Source of the DNA: a virus
Virus record (IMG/VR): IMGVR_UViG_3300042090_000765
Location: 1 to 24,056 of that record
DNA: 24,056 bases
Reading direction: 5' to 3' (one strand)
A program made the position numbers and the translations under genes. Positions 5,613 to 11,851 of this stretch are shown piece after piece; positions within the stretch are counted from its first letter, which is position 1; every line of letters starts with the position of its first letter. The notes beneath the pieces are model-generated. The model saw only the letters and a program-made list of their open reading frames with translations, did no database searches and was not told where the DNA came from.

Positions 5613-5720
5613 TCCGAACGCCGGAACTCACGCACCGGCGACCAAAAACCTATGAACGAACCAGACGTTACCGAAAAAGAGAAAGCGCCAACGCCGGTTG
5701 CGTGCAGTGACTTGTTAGCC
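5613..5720. repeat. attC-like recombination site 9
   Basis: TCCGAAC (5613-5619) and GTTAGCC (5714-5720) flank arms where CACGCA (5629-5634) pairs with TGCGTG (5699-5704) and CCGGCG (5635-5640) pairs with CGCCGG (5692-5697), leaving T5698 unpaired. CATCCGAAC (5611-5619) is the exact complement of 5092-5100. The next ATG (5652) is in the loop. Confidence 0.85.
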
Positions 5721-5918
5721 TGCCCGCACTGTGGACAAATTCCAAATGTGAGCGCGAGCGAAACCGCCGCTTGGGTGTGCTGCTCAAACCTAAATGACCC
5801 ATGCCCAGGATATGACACAGACTGGACGGGAGTGCCGCCCGCCAGAATCGGCGGAGCTTGTAGTAAGGAAGCCGCAATAGCCGCATGGAATGACTTCGCA
5901 AAGCAGGCTAACAAGTGA
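5652..5918 (+). CDS. Lar-like (restriction alleviation family) small zinc protein
   Basis: The protein has 88 residues. LLACPHCG (Cys24/Cys27), then WVCC (Cys43/Cys44) and the C-terminal EAAIAAWND match the compact layout of the Lar/restriction-alleviation family (PF14354), in which a CPxCG opens the domain and an A-x-x-A-W-N helix closes it. Rac-prophage Lar modulates type I restriction, but many family members are uncharacterised. The CPHCG begins two to three residues after the right core, so the start must lie in the element loop at 5652. The stop (5916-5918) follows directly after the terminal half-site. This is the last unit of the array. Confidence 0.72.
   Translation: MNEPDVTEKEKAPTPVACSDLLACPHCGQIPNVSASETAAWVCCSNLNDPCPGYDTDWTGVPPARIGGACSKEAAIAAWNDFAKQANK
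5903..5912. repeat. Terminal half-site at the right end of the array (attI-like candidate)
   Basis: GCAGGCTAAC is the exact complement of 5714-5723, so it closes the Lar-like unit. No complementary right arm or GTT core is seen in the next 150 bases, unlike all intact elements. If the sites are reversed relative to the genes, this is where an attI-like simple site would be expected. Confidence 0.55.
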
Positions 5919-5925
5919 TTATGCA

Positions 5926-5950
5926 ATACGAAGAATCAACCCATTCGTAT
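5926..5950. repeat. Inverted repeat just after the array
   Basis: ATACGAA (5926-5932) and TTCGTAT (5944-5950) form a 7-bp perfect stem with an 11-nt loop. The ATG of the next gene (5949) lies in the right arm, so the hairpin could affect its translation or be a protein-binding site at the array boundary. Confidence 0.4.
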
Positions 5951-6221
5951 GAGTAAATACCGTTCAGCAACTTACAGAAGGTCCGTGAGAGGTTCCAAGA
6001 TCAGGGCTTGGCTACATCATAAGCAGATGACCCAAACCCCACTGGTTCCCGAGAATAAAAACGTTTTCACGCCCCACGTAAAAGCCGAATGGATTATCCG
6101 TTTGGAACATTCGTCCGGAACAAGGTCGTCATTCAGGATTTATCGGACGCCGTGGGGTCTTTCTGTATCACCCACAATGGCGGGCAGGAAAGTTGCCTGC
6201 ACTCTCAAAAACTTCAAATGA
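5949..6221 (+). CDS. Hypothetical protein
   Basis: This is a 90-residue basic protein with no recognised family. It has an Arg/Lys-rich start (KYRSATYRRSVRGSKIRAW), and its second half (FRIYRTPWGLSVSP) looks like a small beta-rich domain. There is no convincing Shine-Dalgarno, and the ATG lies in a hairpin arm. It is the first gene after the cassette array and begins the non-cassette part of the genome. Coding is supported by an uninterrupted frame filling the gap between confident genes. Confidence 0.5.
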   Translation: MSKYRSATYRRSVRGSKIRAWLHHKQMTQTPLVPENKNVFTPHVKAEWIIRLEHSSGTRSSFRIYRTPWGLSVSPTMAGRKVACTLKNFK

Positions 6222-6234
6222 AACTCGAATCCCC

Positions 6235-6510
6235 ATGAAATCTCCGCTCACATCCGACAGGTTGCAGAAGCCGCTCAGGGCGCTGCAGTCTCATCCCAAC
6301 GGCCTGACGCCGCTTGAACTCAACCAAATATGCCAGTCCACCCGTGCATCAAGCGACCTGAGTGAGTTGCGTGAAAACGGCATACAAATCATCAAGACCT
6401 ATGAAGGCATGTCCCCCAATGGCCGCAAGGTCTTTCGCTTCCGGCTTGCCTATTCGCCTGATGAAGCTCACGCCATATTTGATGCTGAATATGACAAGGT
6501 GAGGGTTTGA
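6235..6510 (+). CDS. Winged-helix/helix-turn-helix DNA-binding protein
   Basis: The protein has 91 residues from the ATG at 6235; an upstream frame from 6193 overlaps the previous gene and is less likely. The region LRALQSHPNGLTPLELNQIC, then SSDLSELRENGIQIIKTYE, then GRKVFRFRLAY has the helix-turn-helix plus wing layout of small phage winged-helix proteins that sort rules by L-x-x-L-R-E-x-G-I. It may be a transcription regulator of the early region or a replication accessory. No inducer domain is present. The gene precedes the DUF1376-like gene by 48 nt. Confidence 0.68.
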   Translation: MKSPLTSDRLQKPLRALQSHPNGLTPLELNQICQSTRASSDLSELRENGIQIIKTYEGMSPNGRKVFRFRLAYSPDEAHAIFDAEYDKVRV

Positions 6511-6558
6511 TGCCCGTAAAACCCCTTGACAACCAAGTGAACTGCGCGGTCTAAAGCC

Positions 6559-7149
6559 ATGAATACAAATTCTTCAACGGGGGATTTGCCGGTTCCTATC
6601 ATGGACTTCGACCCTGTGCCGTTTGATGAAGCCACGGCGATGTTCACTGACGAGGAAAAGTACAGGTACATCCGCGCTTTGAGGTTTTACTGGTACCACA
6701 CGCACGTCGAAGGCATCCCAGACGACGACGCCGGCATGAGAGAATTGTGCCACTGTGATTTGTCAAAGTGGGCGCGGCTCAAGGGCATGATATTCGACAA
6801 TGACAAATTCTTTTACATTGAGAACGGCAAATGGCACCAGAAACGCGCTCGCAAGGCATTTAAATTAAAGCAGGAAATGCTGATTAAAAACCAGTCAAAG
6901 ACAAACGCGGCCAGGGACGCAAAACTCGCTGCTCACACAATATCACAGTCTGTTACAGACATTGTGGATGGCAATCCTACGCCTTCGCAAATCGTGCTGC
7001 TCCAGACCGCTCTGACGCGGGTTGAAAAGCGGGTCGAATACATTCGCGGCCAGTGTCCGTTGCCAAGGGGCGACGCTCGCCTCACGGAGTTGGATGAACT
7101 AAAAACCGAACGCCGCAAAATCATGGCCAAGCTGCACCTGAAAGCGTGA
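6559..7149 (+). CDS. DUF1376-like phage protein (replication-associated)
   Basis: The protein has 196 residues. An early aromatic helix (EEKYRYIRALRFYWYHTH), a short acidic turn (IPDDDAGMRELC) and then a KWARLKGMIF helix with FFYIENGKWHQKRARK follow the plan of DUF1376 (PF07120) proteins, which stand in phage genomes upstream of helicase or replication genes. The C-terminal half is helical with a coiled-coil-like end (LTELDELKTERRKIMAKL). A replication-initiation or transcription-linked role is inferred from family neighbours only. The start follows a short gap after the winged-helix gene. Confidence 0.7.
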   Translation: MNTNSSTGDLPVPIMDFDPVPFDEATAMFTDEEKYRYIRALRFYWYHTHVEGIPDDDAGMRELCHCDLSKWARLKGMIFDNDKFFYIENGKWHQKRARKAFKLKQEMLIKNQSKTNAARDAKLAAHTISQSVTDIVDGNPTPSQIVLLQTALTRVEKRVEYIRGQCPLPRGDARLTELDELKTERRKIMAKLHLKA

Positions 7150-7192
7150 ATATCAACGAACCGAGAAAAACCCAATAGTGGTGCGTTGACCC

Positions 7193-7417
7193 ATGAACCC
7201 GCTCGCCCACGCCAAGAAACGACAAGGCAGGCCAAATACAACCGGCCTGTCACTAAAAAAACTTGGCCGTCACGAATACTTCAGGCGCTATCGCTCGCGG
7301 AAACTTGGCAGGCCAATCGCCATCAAGCCTAGATGGACAGGCCTCTCTCTGAAGCAGCTTGGTTGGGCGGAATATATGCATAGCCGGCGAAATCTTATTG
7401 CGAACGGGGCGGCTTGA
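7193..7417 (+). CDS. Small basic protein with an internal repeat
   Basis: The protein has 74 residues. It contains two copies of one motif, TGLSLKKLGRHEYFRRYRSR and TGLSLKQLGWAEYMHSRRN, about 31 residues apart. Each copy could form a short Leu/Arg/Tyr-bearing helix, as in AT-hook-sized DNA-binding or ribbon-helix motifs, but I recognise no family. It is strongly basic. It is followed by an AT-rich gap and may act on it; that is speculation from position. Confidence 0.6.
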   Translation: MNPLAHAKKRQGRPNTTGLSLKKLGRHEYFRRYRSRKLGRPIAIKPRWTGLSLKQLGWAEYMHSRRNLIANGAA

Positions 7418-7677
7418 TTGAATTAATTAAAAAAACAGAGAGCATTAGGAGACTACTATTATATTTTGTAAGCAAGAAGCGTTAGCGATTTGATGAGGAA
7501 ACGTATGGAAACTGTTTTCAGGTTTTGGCACAGATGAGGACTGCGCGGTATGTGTCAGCCGATTTTTATGACGCAATTACGTCTACGTCTGCGTGGGCTT
7601 ATTCTGTTGACATTTGCTGACGTAAGAATTTGTCAGAAAATGCTTGACGGATTCGATGAATTGATTAATCTTGCGGC
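7418..7677 (+). promoter_or_regulatory. AT-rich regulatory gap before the replication/packaging operon
   Basis: There is no convincing gene in these 260 bases. They contain a TATTAT box (7457-7462), a perfect TTGACA (7607-7612) without a good -10 at normal distance, and an inverted repeat CTGAC (7617-7621)/GTCAG (7632-7636). The base composition is clearly AT-richer than its neighbours. It probably holds a promoter and an operator for the downstream genes. Confidence 0.4.
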
Positions 7678-8172
7678 GTGTACGGAAAGCATTTTGCGAG
7701 CATGTATTGCGGGTCCATGGTTGGGGCGGGATTTGGGGCTTTTTCGGTGATGGGGTATGTCATTGCCAACATGAAGCCGGATAAGACCGTTGGTTTTCAG
7801 GTTGAACTGAACACAAAACTGCTTTCGGCTGTTTTCGGCGAGCCGGAAGAAACAATTCAGAAGGCTATTGAGTTTTTGTGCGCTCCAGACCCCCAGTCAA
7901 GAACCCCGACCGAAAGCGGGCGGCGGCTTGCCAAGGTTGGACAGTTCGCATATCGGGTTGTAAACGGCGTTCTGTATGACCGATTAAGGAACGAAGAAGA
8001 TCGGCGGGAGCAGAACCGGATTGCACAGCAGCGGCACCGCCAGAAAAAGCCAACACTCTCTAAATCACAGGTTCGTGCTCAATCTGAATTACGCGAACGC
8101 CGATTTGTTGAGGCCGACAAGAACGGAGAAACAGCCAGGGCCGATGCCATTGCCGCCGAAGGTTTGCCATGA
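7678..8172 (+). CDS. Phage replication/helix-turn-helix protein of the common VELNPxLL family type
   Basis: The protein has 164 residues from a GTG at 7678. Its opening YGKHFASMYCGSMVGAG, then VIANMKPDKTVGFQVELN, the EFLCAPDPQSRTP loop, GQFAYRVVNGVLYDRL and the basic end IAQQRHRQKK match a widespread phage protein type that I know as a predicted replication or DNA-binding protein; no catalytic motif is seen. The family's conserved start agrees with GTG 7678, and an in-frame stop at 7666-7668 excludes a longer N terminus. A 66-residue overlapping frame at 7550 is rejected. The stop overlaps the terminase small subunit start as ATGA (8169). Confidence 0.72.
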   Translation: MYGKHFASMYCGSMVGAGFGAFSVMGYVIANMKPDKTVGFQVELNTKLLSAVFGEPEETIQKAIEFLCAPDPQSRTPTESGRRLAKVGQFAYRVVNGVLYDRLRNEEDRREQNRIAQQRHRQKKPTLSKSQVRAQSELRERRFVEADKNGETARADAIAAEGLP

Positions 8173-8591
8173 CCTGGAACCTGCAAAAGGCCGCAATCGA
8201 GTTTGGCGTGAGCCGCGAAACCCTGAAGCGCGGCCTTGCGGCCAACAAGGCATTTTCCGAAGGACGGGACGATTACACCACGGCGGAAATCTTCCACGCG
8301 CTGGCGGGTGACTTGAAAATGGAGAGGACGCGGCGGGAGCGGGCTGAGGCTGAGAAAATCGAGCGGGAGAACGCGCAGGCCAATAAGGAATTGCATTCGA
8401 TTTCCGAGGTGGAAAAGGTTGTATGGCACAACTGCCTCATGCCGCTGCGCATCGAGCTGAACCTTGCGGCGCGGTCGTTGGGCCCGCTTTGCGTTGACCC
8501 AAAATCCGCCGAGGAAGCCATTCAGGGCTGGGTGGATTCGACTTTGCGAAAAATCGTCCAACCAAAAAGCGTTGCGCTGAATCCTGGTTGA
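8169..8591 (+). CDS. Terminase small subunit
   Basis: The protein has 140 residues. The N-terminal helix-turn-helix (EFGVSRETLKRGLA) is the DNA-recognition domain, followed by a charged coiled coil (ERTRRERAEAEKIERENAQA) and a C-terminal helical part. This matches small terminase subunits of the lambda Nu1 type. It would recognise the packaging site on phage DNA and assemble with the large subunit next to it. It starts within the ATGA overlap, and the following large-subunit ATG is one base after its stop, so they are co-translated. Confidence 0.78.
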   Translation: MTWNLQKAAIEFGVSRETLKRGLAANKAFSEGRDDYTTAEIFHALAGDLKMERTRRERAEAEKIERENAQANKELHSISEVEKVVWHNCLMPLRIELNLAARSLGPLCVDPKSAEEAIQGWVDSTLRKIVQPKSVALNPG

Positions 8592-8592
8592 A

Positions 8593-10512
8593 ATGTTAAC
8601 CCGCAAACAAGACGCCGAACTTGCCTCAACCCTGATTTGGAGATTTTGCGCACCAAAGCCGAGCGCTCCGGCCTCATTCTGGGTAGAGGAAAACGTCCGG
8701 TTCAATGAGCCAAAGATACGCGGAGCATTCAGTTTTTCGGGTCGGGAATATCTGCGCGAGATTGTGGATTCATGGGGGCCGCTCCCGCCCGGACTAAAGG
8801 GTGGAGAACATTTTATCGGCTGCATGGGGACGGGTATTGGCAAAACGACTGGGAGCATTGCCGGCATCCTGTATCGCCTGATGAACGAGCCCATGCGGGC
8901 GCTGATTGTCAAGCCAACCTCCCACGGGCCGGCCGGAGCCTCATCATTCACCAAGACGCGTCTGGTGACGGCAATCAAGTCCTCCCGCTGTTTTGAAGAC
9001 CTGATTCCGACCGGGGCGGAGCGCCACAATATTTCATCATCGCAGATTTCCATGAACGGCTGCGTCATTGATATCACGGGCAGCAATTCCGTAGGGCAAC
9101 TTGGTGAAAACCGCTGCGACGTTGTTTTGCAGGATGAAATCGACAAATACCCGCCGCAACGCGAGGAAAGCAAGGAAGCCAACGCGATCATACTGGCCGA
9201 TGAACGGACAAAATCCGTAAGCGATGCGCGGCGGTTCAAATTCAGCACACCAACCCTCGGTAATACCGGAATCTGGGCTGAATTTCTAAAAGGGGACCAA
9301 CGGCGGAGATTTGTGCCATGCCCTCATTGCGGCAAGGGTATCGTGTTCGCTTGGTCGAGGCAATTCACGGTATTTGAATTCAAGGGGTATGAGGCTTTTG
9401 TGCGCTGGGACGATTCAGCGCGGACATCCGAATCAAAATCAAAATACGGCTGGGACTTGGAAAAGGTTGCGGAAACGGCGCACGCGCTCTGTCCTCATTG
9501 TCAAGGAAGAATTCTGGACCGGCACAAGCCGGCGATGGACGCGAAGGGCCATTGGGAGCCTACGGCAAAAGGAGCGCCCGGATATTATTCCTGGCATTTG
9601 CCGTCGATGTACGCCCTTACAGCCGATTGCAGCTTTGGCGCGATGGCAAAAAAATTCCTGATTGCCAAGCATTCGCCGGACGGCGTGAAGGGCTTCATTA
9701 ATTCCGACCTGGCTGAACCCGACGTGACCCAGCAGATTGCCGTGGACCGCGCCGGCATCGTTGGCCGCGAACTGGAAGTGACCGGGGAATGGGTCAAGCT
9801 ATTGTCGGCAGACTATCACCAGAACGCACCCTACTTTTGGGCGCTCGTTCGGGCCTGGAATGGCAGCAATAAATCTCACGGCGTTGAATATCAATCTTTC
9901 AACCAATGGCACGAACTGGACGAGTTGCAGGCCAAGCACAAAATCATCCCGCAGGCGGTCATTGTGGATTCTGGATTCGACCAGGCCGAGGTCATGCGCA
10001 ATTGCGCCAATTTTAAAATCCAGACGCGCTGCCTCTTGATTGACCCCGTTCAGGACGCGTTGCCGGAATGCAACGGTTGGTCTCCGGCAAAGGCATTCGG
10101 AGGAAAGCGAATGTACCGGGACACCGTGACGAATCTTTATATGCCATTCCGGATAAAAGCCAATTGCGACCCCTATGCCGGCACCGAACTGGCGCATCAA
10201 TGCCGGATAGAATTACTGGAATTCCTGAGCGACCTGTTCGAAGACAATCTCGAAAACATCCGGCTTGGGAAAACGTTCATAGAATGGAGCATTTCAAAGG
10301 AGATGGACTCGGACGAATATCACCGACACATGGCGGGCAAAAAGAGGGTTTACAAAAAGGACGGAGTGCAATATCAATGGGCAACAATACGACCGGGTTA
10401 TGCCGACCATCTTCGCTCCTGTGAACTGCTCAATTTTGTGCTAGCCTACCGCCTCCAACTGATTTCTTATGAGGCCATCCAGACGCGAGAAAAGGAAAAG
10501 GACAAAAAATGA
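8593..10512 (+). CDS. Terminase large subunit, GpA family
   Basis: The protein has 639 residues, normal for the lambda GpA family. The ATPase domain has a Walker A GTGIGKTT (residues 79-86) and Walker B VVLQDE (177-182). A zinc knuckle pair typical of GpA follows: CPHC at 243-246 and CPHC at 300-303. The C-terminal nuclease region contains VIVDSGFDQAEV with an acidic residue expected for metal binding. It cuts concatemeric DNA and drives packaging into the procapsid. Its closest context is the preceding small subunit and the portal at 11845, although two or three small genes intervene. Confidence 0.93.
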   Translation: MLTRKQDAELASTLIWRFCAPKPSAPASFWVEENVRFNEPKIRGAFSFSGREYLREIVDSWGPLPPGLKGGEHFIGCMGTGIGKTTGSIAGILYRLMNEPMRALIVKPTSHGPAGASSFTKTRLVTAIKSSRCFEDLIPTGAERHNISSSQISMNGCVIDITGSNSVGQLGENRCDVVLQDEIDKYPPQREESKEANAIILADERTKSVSDARRFKFSTPTLGNTGIWAEFLKGDQRRRFVPCPHCGKGIVFAWSRQFTVFEFKGYEAFVRWDDSARTSESKSKYGWDLEKVAETAHALCPHCQGRILDRHKPAMDAKGHWEPTAKGAPGYYSWHLPSMYALTADCSFGAMAKKFLIAKHSPDGVKGFINSDLAEPDVTQQIAVDRAGIVGRELEVTGEWVKLLSADYHQNAPYFWALVRAWNGSNKSHGVEYQSFNQWHELDELQAKHKIIPQAVIVDSGFDQAEVMRNCANFKIQTRCLLIDPVQDALPECNGWSPAKAFGGKRMYRDTVTNLYMPFRIKANCDPYAGTELAHQCRIELLEFLSDLFEDNLENIRLGKTFIEWSISKEMDSDEYHRHMAGKKRVYKKDGVQYQWATIRPGYADHLRSCELLNFVLAYRLQLISYEAIQTREKEKDKK

Positions 10513-10591
10513 TTTCAGAAAATGAATTTGGCATTTTAATTCCTTGGAACGCAAAAATGGCCCGTTCTGTCATCATGATGCGATTTAAGCC

Positions 10592-10984
10592 GTGGCCAAA
10601 ATCTCGAAAAAGGAAAAGAAAAACAAACGCCAAAACAGCCGCGAGTTTTTCAAGTTGTTGCACAAAAGCAAAGAGCGACCAATATCGTTTGAAGTGCTTA
10701 CCGACCCCCAAACGGGGATATCGTTCATGGAAACAAAAATGAACGCTCCCCAATTCAATCAAATCATCGGACAAGCGACACAAATGGCGTTTAACGAAGG
10801 CGTGGCTAAGAGCAAAATGTCGGCTATAGAAGTCGCGCAGATACTTTCATTCCATTCCGCCAACGTCCTGAAAATTCTTGTCGAGGCAAGCCAGCAGGCG
10901 AAAATAAAGGCCACAGCGGAAATCATTCTTCCATTTCCACGCCAAATAAAACCGCCGTCAACCGAGCAGGGAAAAAGCGAATGA
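10592..10984 (+). CDS. Small helical hypothetical protein
   Basis: The protein has 130 residues from a GTG at 10592. The first 25 residues are Lys-rich (MAKISKKEKKNKRQNSREFF), and the rest is helical (FNQIIGQATQMAFNEG, IEVAQILSFHSANVLKIL). No family is recognised. An overlapping frame from 10509 is out of phase and rejected. The stop overlaps the next ATG as ATGA at 10981. It sits between the terminase and the portal, where lambda has gpW, but it is longer and unlike gpW. Confidence 0.6.
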   Translation: MAKISKKEKKNKRQNSREFFKLLHKSKERPISFEVLTDPQTGISFMETKMNAPQFNQIIGQATQMAFNEGVAKSKMSAIEVAQILSFHSANVLKILVEASQQAKIKATAEIILPFPRQIKPPSTEQGKSE

Positions 10985-11172
10985 GCCGAACCTTCACCCT
11001 CAAGGAGTTCGCCGCAGCCAACGGCTTGAGCGAAGAAACCATTTACCGCCGGATAAAATGCGGCGAGATAAAAATCAAGCGGTTCAGGGTTAAGCGTTTT
11101 CGCCGCCCGGTTCAATATGACGCCCAGCAGGCGGCAAGGCACCTGACCAACCTTGGCTATTGCCTTCCCTGA
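10981..11172 (+). CDS. Small helix-turn-helix (excisionase-like) protein
   Basis: The protein has 63 residues. FTLKEFAAANGLSEETIYRR is a MerR/excisionase-type helix-turn-helix, followed by KCGEIKIKRF, the wing-like strand, and a basic segment. Such single-domain proteins bind short operators or bend DNA in excision complexes. Its location in the packaging operon, right before a gap with TGACA repeats and a minus-strand gene, makes those repeats a possible target. Start set by ATGA overlap with the upstream gene. Confidence 0.72.
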   Translation: MSRTFTLKEFAAANGLSEETIYRRIKCGEIKIKRFRVKRFRRPVQYDAQQAARHLTNLGYCLP

Positions 11173-11314
11173 TTTGTCCCATTTCCTTCTCAAACTTCAG
11201 GAAAGTGTACTGTAAATGGAACGGGCAAAGCCCCGAACTAACGGCGTGTTTGATGGTTTTTTGAGCGTAAAACTTCCGACCGTTCCGGTTGCATAGGTAA
11301 CATTCAGTCATCAT
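11090..11314 (-). CDS. Small minus-strand zinc-motif protein
   Basis: The protein has 74 residues on the opposite strand to all other genes. MTECYLCNRNG and GLCPFH give a CxxC plus CxxH zinc-binding pattern, and the following FLKFEKEMGQIRE looks like a real helix. The start (ATGATG) has AAGG a few bases before it. The last 28 residues lie antisense to the helix-turn-helix gene. The Cys/His spacing is what supports coding; codon statistics could overturn it. Confidence 0.45.
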   Translation of the reverse strand: MMTECYLCNRNGRKFYAQKTIKHAVSSGLCPFHLQYTFLKFEKEMGQIREGNSQGWSGALPPAGRHIEPGGENA

Positions 11315-11342
11315 GCCTTGGATATTCGCAATCCCCGTGCCA

Positions 11343-11378
11343 CACTATGACAATATCTGACACTATCCGCTATTAGTG
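11343..11378. promoter_or_regulatory. Tandem and inverted repeats, operator-like
   Basis: TGACAATATC (11348-11357) is followed directly by TGACACTATC (11358-11367). CACTAT occurs at 11343 and 11361, and CACTA at 11361-11365 is answered by TAGTG at 11374-11378. It lies between the minus-strand gene and the 11393 gene, so it could control both. Confidence 0.45.
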
Positions 11379-11392
11379 TTTCTGCATTAAAG

Positions 11393-11851
11393 ATGCGTGT
11401 GGACATCTCCACGGAAACACTTCAGGCATTCCTTGACGATGCGTGGGACGCCGCGCCGGAAGAGGGCGACACCCTGCGCGACACCCTGCGCGGCTTTGAA
11501 AAACAATTGACGGCGCAATTTGAAACCGCCGGTTCTCTGGGGAGCGTCTCCAAAAATTCCGCCTCCCAAAGTTATCGCGGGCCGGGGCTTGGCTCCTACA
11601 CCATCCCGCAGATTCAGACCGCTTGGCGCACGCTCATCAACCTTTTCGACTCCACCCTGGCATGGATTAATTCTTACCTGGCCAATCCGCCAGCCACTCC
11701 GCCGACCTGTTGGACGCCGCCGGAAGACAATTCGGATGCAACCGTTTACCAGTTTATGAAGAATCAACTGGTGGTCGTCACTGAATACCAGCCCGACCTC
11801 TCGAATTTGAGGCTCAGGCCGACGCTCGGATACGCCCCGCAGACATGGTGA
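11393..11851 (+). CDS. Hypothetical protein preceding the portal
   Basis: The protein has 152 residues. Its start is acidic and helical (QAFLDDAWDAAPEEGDTLRD), the middle is Ser/Gly-rich (SQSYRGPGLGSYTIPQIQTA), and a Pro-rich stretch (NPPATPPTCWTPPED) lies near residues 97-111. No family is recognised. Placed directly before the portal, where lambda carries gpW, it may be a head-completion or connector protein, but its length and sequence are not those of gpW. The stop at 11849-11851 overlaps the portal start. Confidence 0.65.
   Translation: MRVDISTETLQAFLDDAWDAAPEEGDTLRDTLRGFEKQLTAQFETAGSLGSVSKNSASQSYRGPGLGSYTIPQIQTAWRTLINLFDSTLAWINSYLANPPATPPTCWTPPEDNSDATVYQFMKNQLVVVTEYQPDLSNLRLRPTLGYAPQTW

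Larger units (their letters stand above)
174..5912. mobile_element. Integron-like cassette array in phage DNA, probably with reversed attC orientation
   Basis: Eight complete and one degenerate attC-like elements, plus two half-sites, separate about ten gene units, all on the + strand. Each element has a left core close to RYYYAAC, a right core close to GTTRRRY, and inner complementary arms with unpaired bases, as known for attC. For most units the right core at the start and the left core at the end are reverse complements over about 10 bases (296-305 with 1338-1347; 4439-4448 with 4660-4669; 4781-4790 with 5004-5013; 5714-5723 with 5903-5912). This is the trace left by circular cassettes. 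Under the reversed model the units are 180-1346, 1347-1418, 1419-2100, 2101-3568, 3569-3975, 3976-4342, 4343-4668, 4669-5012, 5013-5618 and 5619-5911. No integrase is visible here. Mobility is inferred. Confidence 0.85.

Noticed and set aside
3563-5720. CRISPR array or transposon end repeats
   Set aside because: Elements differ in sequence, spacing is irregular and filled with genes, and only two copies are near-identical. No cas or transposase genes are visible. The core and arm pattern fits attC instead.
7550-7750. 66-residue frame before the replication-type gene
   Set aside because: Its second half overlaps, in another phase, the conserved N terminus of the 7678 gene; the first half lies in a regulatory-looking AT-rich gap.
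10509-10742. Frame starting in an ATGA overlap with the terminase stop
   Set aside because: Two thirds overlap the 10592 gene out of phase and translate to Ser/Lys/Arg-rich noise. Only about 28 N-terminal residues are unique, too little to support a gene.
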